From positions 7,863,973 to 7,927,972 of the forward strand of contig JABAKD010000012.1 in assembly GCA_012845835.1 (NCBI GenBank): 64,000 bases of DNA, written 5' to 3'. Below are positions 1-10,360 of this stretch, one piece after another (positions within the stretch are counted from its first letter, which is position 1; each line of letters opens with the position of its first letter). Position numbers and translations under genes: made by a program. The stretch comes from Undaria pinnatifida. Lineage: Eukaryota; Sar; Phaeophyceae; Laminariales; Alariaceae. The notes below the pieces were generated by a model, which saw nothing but the letters and a program-made list of their open reading frames with translations, did no database searches and was not told where the DNA came from.

Positions 1-635
1 TGTATGTATGTATGTATGTATGTATGTATGTATGTATGTATGTATGTATGTATGTATGTATGTATGTATGTATGTATGTATGTATGTATGTATGTATGTA
101 TGTATGTATGTATGTATGTATGTATGTATGTATGTATGTATGTATGTATGTATGTATGTATGTAGGTATGTATGTATGTATGTATGTATGTCTGTATGTA
201 TGTATGTATGTATGTATGTATGTATGTATGTATGTATGTATGTATGTATGTATGTATGTATGTATGTATGTATGTATGTATGTATGTATGTAGTAGTATG
301 TATGTATGTATGTATGTATGTATGTATGTATGTATGTATGTATGTATGTATGTATGTATGTATGTATGTATGTATGTATGTATGTATGTATGTATGTATG
401 TATGTATGTATGTATGTATGTATGTATGTATGTAGTATGTATGTATGTATGTATGTATGTATGTATGTATGTATGTATGTATGTATGTATGTATGTATGT
501 ATGTATGTATGTATGATGTATGTATGTATGTATGTATGTATGTATGTATGTATGTATGTATGTATGTATGTATGTATGTATGTATGTATGTATGTATGTA
601 TGTATGTATGTATGTATGCATGCATGTATATATAT
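1..635. repeat. (TGTA)n microsatellite, over 600 bp
   Basis: Almost pure tetranucleotide TGTA repeats, with a few interruptions (for example near 165, 191, 292, 434 and 513), ending in a short TGCA/TATA transition. All frames read as MYVC-type repeats because 4 is not a multiple of 3. It is not coding. The array begins at the window edge and so may be longer. Confidence 0.98.
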
Positions 636-639
636 ATAG

Positions 640-790
640 TTTTTTTTTCATCAGCTGCACGTTTACTTTGCAATCATTATTATTATTATGATTGTTATCA
701 TTATTCTTTTTCCTTTTATTGTTATTTTAATAATAATAAGAATAATAATATGAATAATAATATGAATAATAATAAAAAGAACAATAATAG

Positions 791-866
<76 letters not shown>

Positions 867-1020
867 CGTTGTTCTTGTTGTTTGCTTTGTTGTTGTTGTT
901 GTAGTAGTTGTTGTTGTTGTTTGTTGTTGTTGTTGTTGTTGTTGCTGTTGTTGTTGTGTTTGTTGTTGTTGCTGTAGTTGTTGTAGTTGTTGTTGTGGTT
1001 GTGGTTGTTGTTGTTGTTTT
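640..1020. repeat. Compound AT-rich and (GTT)n microsatellite
   Basis: An ATT/TAA-rich stretch (about 670-790) passes into (GTT)n (about 790-1019). The GTT run directly abuts the retroposon at 1021. Read on the minus strand it is that retroposon's (AAC)n tail. Confidence 0.9.
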
Positions 1021-1525
1021 CTCACATCAACTTTTCTCGTGAAAAATATAGAGTCCGTGGTCACACCAAGGTGCTGGAGCCCTAGGAAGACCCGAGAAAC
1101 CAAACAAAATTAAAGTTCGTCCGGGAAATACTGCGCATAGACTAGAGTTTCCGGCCCACAACTCACCAACTGCGGCCACAAACTACGTACAGCAGTTGGA
1201 CCGCCTGCACGTACGAACCGCACGGTAATCGTGAGCACAGACGAACGCGCCTGCTGTCTGGAGTGCTGTCACAGTGACGAACCGCGGGCATGCAGTGAAA
1301 ACAGAGCAATCGAACCAAAAACCACCATACAAATATCAATGATCGCCCCGTCTTCCCGAGTTATTGACAGATTGCAGCGCAGCTACGACGCCCGTGCGTG
1401 CCTAAAAATTTAAAATTGCGGGGGGTCGTTCCCCATGAAGGGTACACAACTCCACCAACTCTACCAAATTCAGCGACGTAAGCAACATGTTGTACTACCG
1501 CCTCGTAAAAAACCCTGAGCAAAAC
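1021..1525 (-). mobile_element. Retroposon family C, copy 1
   Basis: Shares an extended, diverged match with 34695-35290 (same orientation) and 18440-18960 (opposite orientation). On the minus strand the body runs into the core TGTGACCACGGACT, then a TTAATGTGAG-like stretch, then (AAC)n. A microsatellite tail and no coding capacity suggest a non-autonomous retroposon. No target-site duplication was identified. Confidence 0.65.
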
Positions 1526-1690
1526 ACGATCGCTGCTCTCGTGATGATGGTGTGCGTGCGGGTCGTGATGCTGGGCGCTCTGTCAGGGGTTGTTTTAGGG
1601 GCACTAACCAAAAACGAGTATACCTGGTCGCTTTTTTCTCAAAACCGGTTGCACTCTATAATCGAGTGAAAAATGCATCCCACGAGGGTC

Positions 1691-2996
1691 ATCTGCACTA
1701 TCTGCATTTTTGGTGGAAGCTCGTGAAAGCTTCCATGGAAGCTTCCATGGAAGATATGGAAGCTTCCGTGGAAGCAAATGGAAGTTTCCATGGAAGTATG
1801 GAAGCTTCCGCGCTTCCATGCCGTGGAAGCTTTCATGAAAGCTTCCACGGAAGCTTCGACGGAAGCAACTTCCACGGAAGCTTCCATGAAAGCTTCCACG
1901 GAAGCAACGGAAGCAACTTTCACGAACGCTCCCATGAAAGCTTCCGCGGAAGCTTCCACGGAAGCAACTTCCACGAAAGCTTCCACGGAAGCAACTTCCA
2001 CGGAAGCTTCCACCGAAGCAACTTCCACGGAAGCTTCCATGAAAGCTTCCACGGAAGCTTCCACGGAAGCAACTTCCACGGAAAAAACTTCCACGGAAGC
2101 TTCCACGGAAGCAACCTAACTCTAACCCTATCCCTGACCCTAACTCTAACCCTAACCCTAACCCCAACCCTAACCCTAACCCTAACACTAAGCTTCCATG
2201 GAAGTAACTTTCGTGGAAGCTTCCATTACTTCCGCGAAAGCTTCCATTACCTCCATGGAAGCTCTCGTGGAAGCTTTCGTGGAAGCTCCCGTGGAATATA
2301 CTTCCACGGAAGATCTCATATCATCCTTATCTTCCATGGAAGCTTCCACGGAAGCTGACGGAAGCTCCCATGAAAGTTTCCGTGGAAGCTTTCATATCTT
2401 CCATATCTTCCATGGAAGCTTCGACGGAAGCTTCCTTCCGTGAAGACTTCCGTGGAAGATACTTCCATGAAAGCTTCCATAACTTCCGCGAAAGCTTCCA
2501 TTACTTCCATGAAAGCTTCCATGGAAGATTTCGTGGAAGTTACTTCCATGGAAGCTTTCGTGGAAGCTTTCGTGATAGCTCCCGTGGAAGTTACTTCCAT
2601 GGAAGCTTTCATATCTTCCATACCTTCCATGGAAGCTTCCACGGAAGCTTCCACGAAAGCTTTCGGGGAAGTTACTTCCGTGAAAGCTTCCATAACTTCC
2701 GCGAAAGCTTCCATTACTTCCATGAAAGCTTCCATGGAAGCTTTCGTGGAAGTTACTTCCATGGAAGCTTTCGTGGAAGCTTTCGTGGAAGCTCCCGTGG
2801 AAGCTTTCATATCTTCCATATCTTCCATATCTTCCATGGGAGTTTCCACGAAAGCTTCCGTGGAAGTTGCTTCCGTGGAAGCTTTCATACCTTCCATGTC
2901 TTCCACGGAAGCTTCCACGTAAGCTTCCATGGAAGCGGTGAAGGCTTCAACGGAAGCTTTCACGAACTCCCACGCAAAATGCAAATAGTGCAGGAG
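1691..2996. mobile_element. Foldback-like satellite of GGAAGCTTCC units
   Basis: About 1.25 kb of 12-bp units built on the self-complementary decamer GGAAGCTTCC, with variants such as GGAAGCTTCCAY. The outer ends are inverted copies of each other: a left segment at about 1691-1734 (CTGCACTAT, then a GCATTTT-like stretch, then CGTGAAAGC) returns in reverse complement at about 2957-2996. Long inverted repeats made of short tandem units resemble foldback transposons. Open frames on both strands come from the unit and do not indicate genes. Confidence 0.65.
2113..2190. repeat. Interstitial telomere-like (CCCTAA)n tract
   Basis: Around a dozen CCCTAA/TTAGGG-type hexamers with variants (CTCTAA, CCCTGA, CCCCAA) sit inside the GGAAGCTTCC satellite, with satellite continuing on both sides. 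This is an interstitial tract, not a chromosome end. Confidence 0.85.
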
Positions 2997-2999
2997 ACC

Positions 3000-3580
3000 G
3001 CACGCGACTGCCCATAGATGGACCTCCCGTTTTTTGGCCTGCTGACGCTAGACATAAGTTGTATTCGTACAAGGTATATGTCGATTGTGTAGTTGGTCAT
3101 TGAATGCCTGCATTTGTTGTCCTAAAACACTCATTCGTACTCGTACTACGATATGTATCACATATACGAGTATTCTCGTCAAACATGTATTCTACTGATG
3201 CCGTAGTCTATTCATCACTTCAAAACAGAGTATGTGATCATGGGTAATAGTTGTAACAAGATCGACGACGGGCGACCGAACGAGCGAGCGATACTGAAAT
3301 ACGTGTATTTGTTGTTGTGATCACACTCATTCGTGCTCGTACTACGATATGTACCACGCAGTACTCGTCAAACATGGACTGCTGTTGTTGTTGTACGATA
3401 TATATGATCATTTAGCAGTATATGTATAGGCTCGTAATTGTATCATACGAGCCGGTAAACAAGTATGATCGGCCTCTCAGCATGTATGTACATATATATG
3501 TACGTACAGTAGATGAAAAGCCCTAGATGAAACCTTTCATTTTTTCTTGTTGGGCCTTCACGTATACCTGGCATATGATG
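3000..3580. other. No gene seen; short direct repeat pair
   Basis: No coding signal. A roughly 55-bp segment (CATTCG, then CTCGTACTACGATATGTA, then CTCGTCAAACATG) occurs near 3131-3187 and again, diverged, near 3328-3376. It is AT-rich with ATATGTA-type runs. Confidence 0.6.
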
Positions 3581-3584
3581 GGCC

Positions 3585-4163
3585 CTATATGATACCAGGC
3601 ACCAGGTGTTCATGAAAAACATTGCCTCCACGACGCGTCGGAGAGAGCCTGGAAATACCCAGGCAAATCATGGTACGAGTAGGCGCGGTGGCATGAGTAA
3701 GGAGAATGCTGCTGCGGGCACGCGTGTCGGGGCTGACGGATACAGGGACGCCAGTTTCCTGATGGATTGTCTTCCTCAACGCCTTCAAGCCGACGTCGGG
3801 GTTCGCGCTCAATGTAGCCTTCACCAGTAGGTCGATCCCACATAGACCCACGCGCGCGTTTCCCTCTGAACAGTTTGCGTGTTTAAAATCAGCGTGGGTG
3901 ACACGCCACTCATCAAGGACCGACTTCGTCGCGCGCACCTCCCCCGTGCAAGACGAGGATACCACCGGAGGCGCCACAGGAACCTGCGACGGATCCTGCT
4001 TCGGTTTCGGTGGCTCGGCCGCCCCGGAGCACGAGTACTTCTTCTGTCGCCCACCGCCTTTCCCAGAGGCCCTGTACCCATGACCGGTTGCCAGATACGC
4101 CCGCGCAGCAGCCGAACGAAGTTCCTTCGTGCTGCCAAACACAGAGCTGCCCTCTGTGGCCAC
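3585..4163 (-). pseudogene. Possible MULE-type transposase, N-terminal fragment
   Basis: A 192-codon minus-strand frame. Residues of about 1-50 resemble the start of Mutator-like transposases (an FGSTKELRSAAARAY segment followed by a basic stretch and a single Cys). About residues 85-150 look like the pre-catalytic part of such proteins (HADFKHANC, a small helix-rich segment, then GVPVSVSPDTRAR). No DDE catalytic core, zinc knuckle or terminal inverted repeats were found nearby, so this would be a truncated relic. The family call is an impression from residue pattern only. A domesticated or unrelated host exon is possible. Confidence 0.3.
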
Positions 4164-4299
4164 GGTGCTCGCCCGTCGGAGGTGAAGGGAAGGAGAGAGC
4201 TACGTGTGTGACAGGGGTGAAGTGAGTGGTGTTTAATGTGGAACGGGGTCGAAGCTGCTGTGAACCTCTTGGCCTTTCTTTTAGGCACCACGATGGCGT

Positions 4300-5230
4300 C
4301 CCATCCCAGTGAAAGCGACGTTGAGACGGGATCAATGCATTACCTCTGATTAGGTGTAAAATGTATATGAAGGCATCTGATTGGCTTAGATACAACCAAA
4401 AGCGGGTGAAAGCCAAGCATAATGGCCTTTACTGGTGTACCCGGGACCTTATCTCTCAAAACCAGGTACAATTTGTTTTTGACCAATCGCGTGGCTCGCG
4501 GGGTGCGTTTTTCACTTGATTTTCAAGTGTACCCGTTTTTGGTAGGAAGGTGACCGGGTATAGTCTACCCGTTTTTGGTTATTGCCCTTTTTTTTTAACA
4601 TGATTCTCGTCGTTGTACCTAGACCATGGGATGTTTCATCCGGTAGCAGTTCTATTTTGGTATAAATCACTTTTTGGGAAAGGTGTTTTAGCCCCAAATT
4701 GAGGAACCTCAGAAAAAAGAGTGGTGCACCTCTATCAGTGCGAGCACGCGTCGAAACTCGTTGAATAAGACGACGAGTGTGCAAACTGTATGCGGGCTAA
4801 TGTAAGAACAACAACAAAGCGATAATAATGTTTGATGTGGCAAACAGTATGATGAAGAAAACGAGACGTGTGCAGGTGCACGGCTTATTTATAAAGGTGG
4901 TAGTGGTTAGTGATGGGGACGACAGAAATAACTCAATTTCCTCTCTGCTTGATTTCCCTGCACTGGAATCGGAAATAACGCAGTTTCTCTCTTCAAAAAA
5001 CTCTAGACTGCGATAGACTATACTCTAGTAAATAGATAGTCAGGTGTCTAGACGCGTCATACCAATCCCCGTCTGGCGACGTGTGTGCTGCAAGACGAGA
5101 GGGCCCTAACCTGTGCCCTGCTGCTTGTTCCGCGTTTTGTACACCACCAGCAGCAGTGAGTGGCTAAAAAGGGGCTTCCTCGGGCAAGGCCGCATTCATT
5201 GGACGGTGTTTGGTGGGTTTCACCAGGTAG
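4300..5230. other. No gene or repeat recognised
   Basis: Only short frames without recognisable domains. The motif ACCCGTTTTTGGT occurs in two near-copies around 4530-4580. Nothing else stands out. Confidence 0.5.
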
Positions 5231-5254
5231 GTGTATTATAAAAAATGAATATAC

Positions 5255-5984
5255 CAGGGTACTCCTCGGGAATTTTCCCGTCACGGTTTTCCCGTCGTAA
5301 TAGGCGGATACGGGACGGTAGCGGAATGCCGTCAAAATTCGCGATACCGTATACCGCCAAAGTCGGTACCGTCAAAAAACGAGAATCCGCTTCCCGTTTA
5401 AAAAGTACCGTATTTTTCAAAACCGCCAAAAAAATACCGTCATGATGCAGTACCGTCAAAAAAGTACCGGCATGTGCCAATACCGTCAAAACAGTTCCGG
5501 CAAGACAAGTATGTCTGTGAACTGCCGGTAGTCCAGTAGGTAGCGGGCACGACGGTGAGTTTTGAACTGGAGTTCGATCCTCACTGATGTCCTCTTTTTT
5601 TTCTTCATAACTTCGAGTATTTTTTTTTTTTGTTGTAGGATTTTTGGTTCAGTTGGTTGCGTTCCGGAAGAACCAGAACCTCCTCTGCAGCGAATTTCAC
5701 CTGATCACATGTATCGTATGTTCGGTACCGGGTATAGGCGATACCGTCATTTTTCAGTACCGTGCAAAAGGTACCGTCAAAAAACGAGAAACCGTTTCCC
5801 GTTTTAAAAGTACCGTCATTTTCAGAACCGTACAAAAAAACCCGTCATAATTCGCCGTACCGTATACCGCCAAAATCGGTACCGTCAAAAAAAGAGAATC
5901 CGTTTCCCGTTTAAAAAGTACCGTATATTTCAGAACCGTCAAACTTCGTACCGTCATCAAAAACCGGTACCGAGGAGTACCCTG
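5255..5984. mobile_element. hAT-type MITE, 730 bp
   Basis: Perfect 15-bp terminal inverted repeats CAGGGTACTCCTCGG, flanked by a perfect 8-bp target duplication GAATATAC (5247-5254 and 5985-5992). An 8-bp duplication and CAGGG termini are hallmarks of the hAT superfamily. No transposase is encoded, so it would depend on a hAT source elsewhere. The interior is packed with irregularly spaced copies of TACCGTCAAAA and related words, likely subterminal transposase-binding repeats by analogy with other hAT elements. Confidence 0.92.
5521..5592 (+). other. tRNA-like segment inside the MITE
   Basis: Contains an A-box-like TAGTCCAGTAGG and, about 38 bp downstream, a B-box-like GGAGTTCGATCCTC, the layout of an internal Pol III promoter. 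T-rich sequence follows. A convincing cloverleaf was not drawn. It may be a small SINE head that landed in the MITE or a chance match. Confidence 0.3.
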
Positions 5985-6078
5985 GAATATACACTCAAGC
6001 TGTGAGATCGATTACTTTGTCGAAACTCATCTTTGCAAGCTGTGTGTGATACTCCGATGGCGCGTATTACGGGTTGTG

Positions 6079-6445
6079 TGTCGTTATTAGTTGTTGTTGT
6101 TGTTTTTGTTCTCACATTAACTCGCATAATCAAGTCCGTGGTCACAGGACAGGCTCCAGTCACTCTGGAGCTGAGGAATACCCCAGGAAAAAACACACAA
6201 AACCCAAGGTGGTACACGCATACTGACGCAATTCATGCCTCCACCAGAAACATATAAAAGTGAAATCGGGAGTCAGTCTACGATGTGCCAGGTCCAGGCC
6301 GGTGCATACGTCTCACTACTCACGCCTGGAGAAACCAAATATTCCGATTGCCACCCTAGCCTAGGAAGACTACCACGTATATATTACACGGAGTATCTAT
6401 CACTCCGCATACGCACGACAGGCATAAGTCAATTGAACAAAAAGA
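6079..6445 (-). mobile_element. Retroposon family D, uninterrupted copy
   Basis: On the minus strand it runs from a pyrimidine-rich start through a roughly 330-bp body to the core TGTGACCACGGACT, then GAGTTAATGTGAG and an (AAC)n-like tail (about 6080-6110). The same body is found at 24747-25030 and its tail at 19035-19159, where DIRS element 2 separates the halves. A third partial copy is at 51718-51870. The bases around 6177/6178 are the intact version of that insertion site. Confidence 0.8.
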
Positions 6446-6560
6446 AACAAAGAAAAGAAAAGAAGACGAAGGTAAGGAAAGAAAAGAGAAGAAAAACGAA
6501 ACAAAACGAAAAAGGCAAGCAAAGAGAAGAAAAAAACAAGGAAAAGCAAAAAAAGACAAG
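6446..6560. repeat. Purine-rich (GAAAA)n-like tract
   Basis: Low-complexity GAAAA/AAAG repeats at the outer edge of retroposon D. A similar tract follows the other D copy at about 25020-25170, so it is probably part of the element. Confidence 0.7.
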
Positions 6561-6632
6561 ACATTAGTATAGGTCGGCCACCCCCCTTGCAACTACTGCA
6601 GTGTAGCTATCATGGTCGACAGGGTGATATTA

Positions 6633-6862
6633 TTATAAAAAATGAAAATACACTCCAGCTTTGAGATCGAAGATTTCGTCGAAACTCATCTTTGCAAGCT
6701 GTGTGTGATACTCCGATCGCGCGCATTACGAGTTGTGTGTCCTCATTATTAAGGATATAGGTCGGCGACTCCCCTTACAACTACAGTGTAGCTACCAGGG
6801 TCAACAGGGTGATTTTAGTCAGTCTGTGCGCTGAAACTATAAAACCCGTTATGTAGTTTCAT
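6633..6862 (-). mobile_element. Retroposon family B copy
   Basis: About 230 bp matching 10083-10330 and 19600-19837 in reverse complement, including the internal stretches GTCGAAACTCATCTTTGCAA and GTCAGTCTGTGCGC. It is non-coding. Confidence 0.8.
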
Positions 6863-6997
6863 AGCTTCGTTTTGTGATGTCATGTGCGCCACGTTTAGGG
6901 CGTTTTTTTGTGTTTCTTTATCTTGTTTTTTATTAAATCGCGTGGGGTGGCCCAAGGCTCTCGATCTAAATCCCCATATCAGATATACGTTTTCCCC

Positions 6998-7257
6998 TGG
7001 TCAGTAGTGCGCTTCTTCTTGGTGTGGTCAGAGGTGCTCTCGAGGGCAGTAGTGCGCTTCTTCTCGGTTTGGTCAGAGGTGCTCTCGTGTGCTTGGTGGA
7101 GGGCCGAAGCTCATCTGTTCAAGGTACGCATTATTGTTTGTGTGCGAGATTAAAGCCATTGAACGTAGTCACGTGTGTTCGCCGAATAGGGGGGCGGCGT
7201 AAATCATCACCTTTCACGTTAATGTGAGACAACAATAACAACAACAACAACAACAAC
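6998..7257. repeat. 48-bp tandem duplication and (AAC)n retroposon tail
   Basis: A roughly 48-bp segment containing GTAGTGCGCTTCTTCT and GGTCAGAGGTGCTCTCG is repeated twice (about 6999-7092). At 7215-7257 the sequence TTAATGTGAG followed by AAC repeats is the same 3' end seen in families C and D, so a further, diverged retroposon probably ends here. Confidence 0.6.
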
Positions 7258-7597
7258 GTGCTCCAGCTCAAAACTCGTCAAATGGTGTCACCTTTTGCCT
7301 TCTCCACAGGAATCAGCATTGATTCCCACTTTCGCCAGCTTTTTATTCTCGCTTTCAGGTAATAAAAAGTAATGTTTTACAGCAGTTTGTTGCAACACCC
7401 CCTAGAGTAGACCACCTCGTACACTGCTGGAGGTCATGATACGAGTTGATTATATATAGCGTTCAGAGGGGTTGCTCTGCACGCGGGCCGCATGAGTTCG
7501 ACGAATTTCGGGCAATACTCATCTTTGCAAGCTGCGTTTTTGGTTGTGTAGTCTAGACCTATAGCTTCCATCTACTTCCTGCTGCATTTGGCTTGTA

Positions 7598-7778
7598 GAC
7601 TACTAGTAGTTTAGTGTGTGGGGACCACCAGAGCGTTTTTGGGCAGCGGGACCGCCGAGCGAGGGGACCGCCAACGGGTTTTGAGCAGCGGGACCACCGA
7701 TAGAGGGGACCGCTAAGAGGTTTCGGGTAGCGGGACCACCGAGTGAGGGGACCGCCGAAGACTTTATACTACGACGTA
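7598..7778 (+). repeat. Left arm of long-TIR element (about 42-bp units)
   Basis: Three to four units of about 42 bp around GCAGCGGGACCACCGAG and AGGGGACCGCC, ending in ACTTTATACTACGACGTA. It is the reverse complement of 17654-17874, apart from about one extra unit there. DIRS element 1 begins immediately inside. Confidence 0.8.
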
Positions 7779-7781
7779 AAA

Positions 7782-8050
7782 GGAGAGGGTTATGACCTTC
7801 GGGAACCGAAAGCGGCGTAACCCGTGGTTTGTTTGGACGCGAAAGAATTTAGGGTTGTTGTTCCATGCTCTGGTAACGGTCCACCACACGGTAGTTGGTG
7901 GCCATCACTCTTCGGTTGACTCGCGCAGCTAGGTAAGCCCGCACGTCGGAGGGCAAGGGACGGTACCGTGTAGGCTGTGCGACCAGAGAAGAGGCAAGTG
8001 TTAGTAGCCGGCCAGCGACCCAGCATTAGGTCGGCTCTCGTGATATTTCT
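7782..8050 (+). repeat. Split direct repeat A1 of DIRS 1
   Basis: 269 bp nearly identical to 16874-17142. It begins GGAGAGGGTTATGACC and ends GTGATATTTCT. Confidence 0.93.
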
Positions 8051-8305
8051 GTCGTTTGTGTCTATTTCTCCGGACGTGCTTGACGAGAATCTGGTTTTGG
8101 TTGTCGGTCACATCCCAGCGACAAACCGAAAGGAGTGGGCTGAAATATATTATTACGCAGATAGTATACAGCGCCCTGGTCCTGCAGGTGACCAGCCGAA
8201 TATGTAAGAAATACAGAATGTCTACCTGGTACTCCGTCGAGTCAGGCGTTGGACAGTATTTCACCGGTAATAAAAAGTGAGAAGATAGACGCATAATACT
8301 TACCC

Positions 8306-9040
8306 AGTCTCCGTCAAGACGGGCAGACGGGTGTTGACTTATGACGACGTTATTGTGTGTACCCCCCCTTCATGCTCGAATTGAGAAACCGAAGACAGGA
8401 TACCTATACCTCGTCTCCGTCGAGGCAGGCATTTGGTTATTGCTGTATGCGACCGCCGGTCTCTCGGCTTCGCATGTTTCGCGTACAATCGATGGGTCAT
8501 GGTTTCAGGTGGGGTTGAGGCAGAATAAGTACCCAGTCTCCGTTGAGACGGGCGATGATTTATGTCGCCAATTATTTGTACCTCCCCTTCATGCTCGAAT
8601 TGAGAAACCAAAGACAGGATAACTACACCTCGTCTCCGTCGAGACAGGCGTTTATTTATTGCTGTATGCGACCGCCGGTATCACGGCTTCGCATGTTTCG
8701 CGTACAATCGATGGGTCATGGTCTCAGGTGGGCTCGATTTAATGAAGAAGTCAGATACAGAATATCAGGCTTTGGTGCGGGTTAAATGCATACCCAGTCT
8801 CCGTTGAGACGGGCGTTGACCTATATAGGCTGTTAGTATGTACCCCATTCATGCTCGAATTGAGAAACCAAAGACAGAATACCCACACCTAGTCTCCGTC
8901 GAGACAGGCGTCGGGTTAATTCTGTATGGGAAGTCGAGAGAGGCGATCGCCACGCCGTTGCGTGCGACCGCAGGTATCACGGCTTCACATGTTTCGGGTA
9001 CAATCGATGGGTCATGGTTTTTAGGTGGGCTCGAATGATG
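8306..9040 (+). repeat. 218-bp minisatellite, about 3.3 units
   Basis: Units of about 218 bp, each with two inverted motifs of the form GTCTCCGTYGAGAC and a CGATGGGTCATGG box. Open frames across the units shift because 218 is not a multiple of 3, so they are not read as coding. Confidence 0.85.
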
Positions 9041-9053
9041 CAGCCGTCGCTGT

Positions 9054-9746
9054 GCAGTGTGTGTGTGTGTTCTTCACATTAAACCGTTCTTCTACTCGTC
9101 GACATCCAGCACACCCAGTGTCCGTACTGATTCTTCACCCTAGAAAGATCAGCTCTGTGGTCACAAGCCACGACACAGAGATAATGCATCGTAATGCATT
9201 CGACAACGCAATGTCATGCCCTAGTACTGGGTACGACAGGCACAACATACATACATCAGCAACAGAAATACATTGGAAGAGAGAAATACGAAATAAACAA
9301 AAACAAAAACAAAAACAAAATAAGAAAACAAATAAAAACAAAGATAAAAATAAAAACAAAAAATGAAACAAACAAAATGAAGGGGAAATCGAAGAAACAA
9401 CCCAACCGGAAAGGAGAGCCAAAGCTCGGAAAAGAAACATAATAAAATGAAATAAAATAAAGTAAAGTAAAACCAAAATAAGATAATCCGAACACGAGCC
9501 AAAAACCTGGACACGCAAGGAGGGAACAAAGGGGAAAAAAATACCCCAGAAAAAGACGAAAAGTGCTATGTACCTACTAGTCGGCCTGGTACCTTGCTAC
9601 CCTGTCTGCCATCTCCTTCCTGCCTTCGTCCACCGCGGTCTCCCTTCTATTCCTCCTGTTGCCCCCCCTGCCCCCATTCCCTTGGACGGCTTTCCTTCTA
9701 CTCTTCCTGGTTCCCCCCCTCCCCCCTTTGTGTTCTTCTCATTAAA
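9054..9746. mobile_element. About 690-bp insertion in block copy 1
   Basis: Absent at the matching site in copy 2 (around 12460-12466). It starts with GT repeats and TTCTTCACATTAAACC and ends with TTCTTCTCATTAAACC. It contains a CTGTGGTCACA core near 9155, then A-rich and C/T-rich tracts. It looks like a composite of retroposon-derived sequence. The flank AGT may be duplicated. Confidence 0.55.
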
Positions 9747-10082
9747 CCAGTACGAGTACCTGGTACAGCAGAAGATGTGATCTGACAAGTCGCGACTCAT
9801 CGTCGTACGTATGTACATATTTATACCATAGGTATGGTACCGAATATATCACAATACGCAGACCATGGTAAGAATGGTCATGAATCTGATGCGAAATTAC
9901 GTGTCAATCGCTGAAATATTGGTCATCGTCATCATGTATTCATCGTGTATGCACGACAACTCAAGTGCTAGATGAACCGGATGTAAGTTCCGACAGCATC
10001 TATTATATTGATGAACCAGAAGCAAAAGAAAAAAAAAGGGAAATATATATATATATATATATATAGGCCCCCCCTTTGCCTT

Positions 10083-10330
10083 CACAGCTGTCAGATTTTG
10101 TCCCCCTCAGAAACGGGTTTTATAGTTTCCGCGCACAGACTGACTAAAATCATCCTGTTGACCCTGATAGCTACACTGTAGCTGTAAGGGGAGTCGCCGA
10201 CCTATATCCTTAATGAGGACACACAACTCGTAATGCGCACGATCGGAGTATCACACACAGCTTGCAAAGATGAGTTTCGACGAAATCTTCGATCTCACAG
10301 CTGGAGTGTATTTTAATTTTTATAATATAT
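10083..10330 (+). mobile_element. Retroposon family B copy
   Basis: Begins CAGCTGTCAGATTTTGTCCC and ends GTGTATTTTAATTTTTATAA, the same limits as the copy at 19600-19837. It separates the two copies of the duplicated block together with the SINE that follows. Confidence 0.8.
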
Positions 10331-10360
10331 ACTCCGGAGTATATATATTTTTTTCAGCAC

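Larger units (their letters stand above)
5231..6078 (-). mobile_element. Retroposon family B copy, split by a MITE
   Basis: 5231-5246 and 5985-6078 together match the 3' part of family B (compare 6633-6862 and 19600-19837). The two halves join cleanly across the MITE at 5255-5984. The family is B-sense on the minus strand here. Beyond about 6079 it is replaced by the (GTT)n end of retroposon D. Confidence 0.75.
8138..10045 (+). repeat. Duplicated block, copy 1
   Basis: Matches 10672-12775 in order and orientation: a leader with GTATACAGCGCCCTGGTCCT, a 218-bp minisatellite, then a tail with CGCTGAAATATTGGTCATCG. Copy 1 has fewer minisatellite units and a roughly 690-bp insertion (9054-9746) that copy 2 lacks. 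Confidence 0.85.

Noticed and set aside
8-977. Long MYVC- and Cys/Leu-type open frames
   Set aside because: They are translations of TGTA and GTT microsatellites, open in several frames at once.
2113-2190. Chromosome end
   Set aside because: Satellite continues on both sides and the hexamers are degenerate, so the tract is interstitial.
1552-3017. Long frames on both strands over the GGAAGCTTCC satellite
   Set aside because: The 12-bp unit has no stop in several frames, so open frames are expected without coding.
6235-6567. Lys-rich 110-codon frame
   Set aside because: It runs through retroposon D into a GAAAA low-complexity tract.
9256-9529. Phe-rich minus-strand frames as membrane proteins
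   Set aside because: They come from the A-rich tract at 9290-9480 read in reverse and are open in three overlapping frames.
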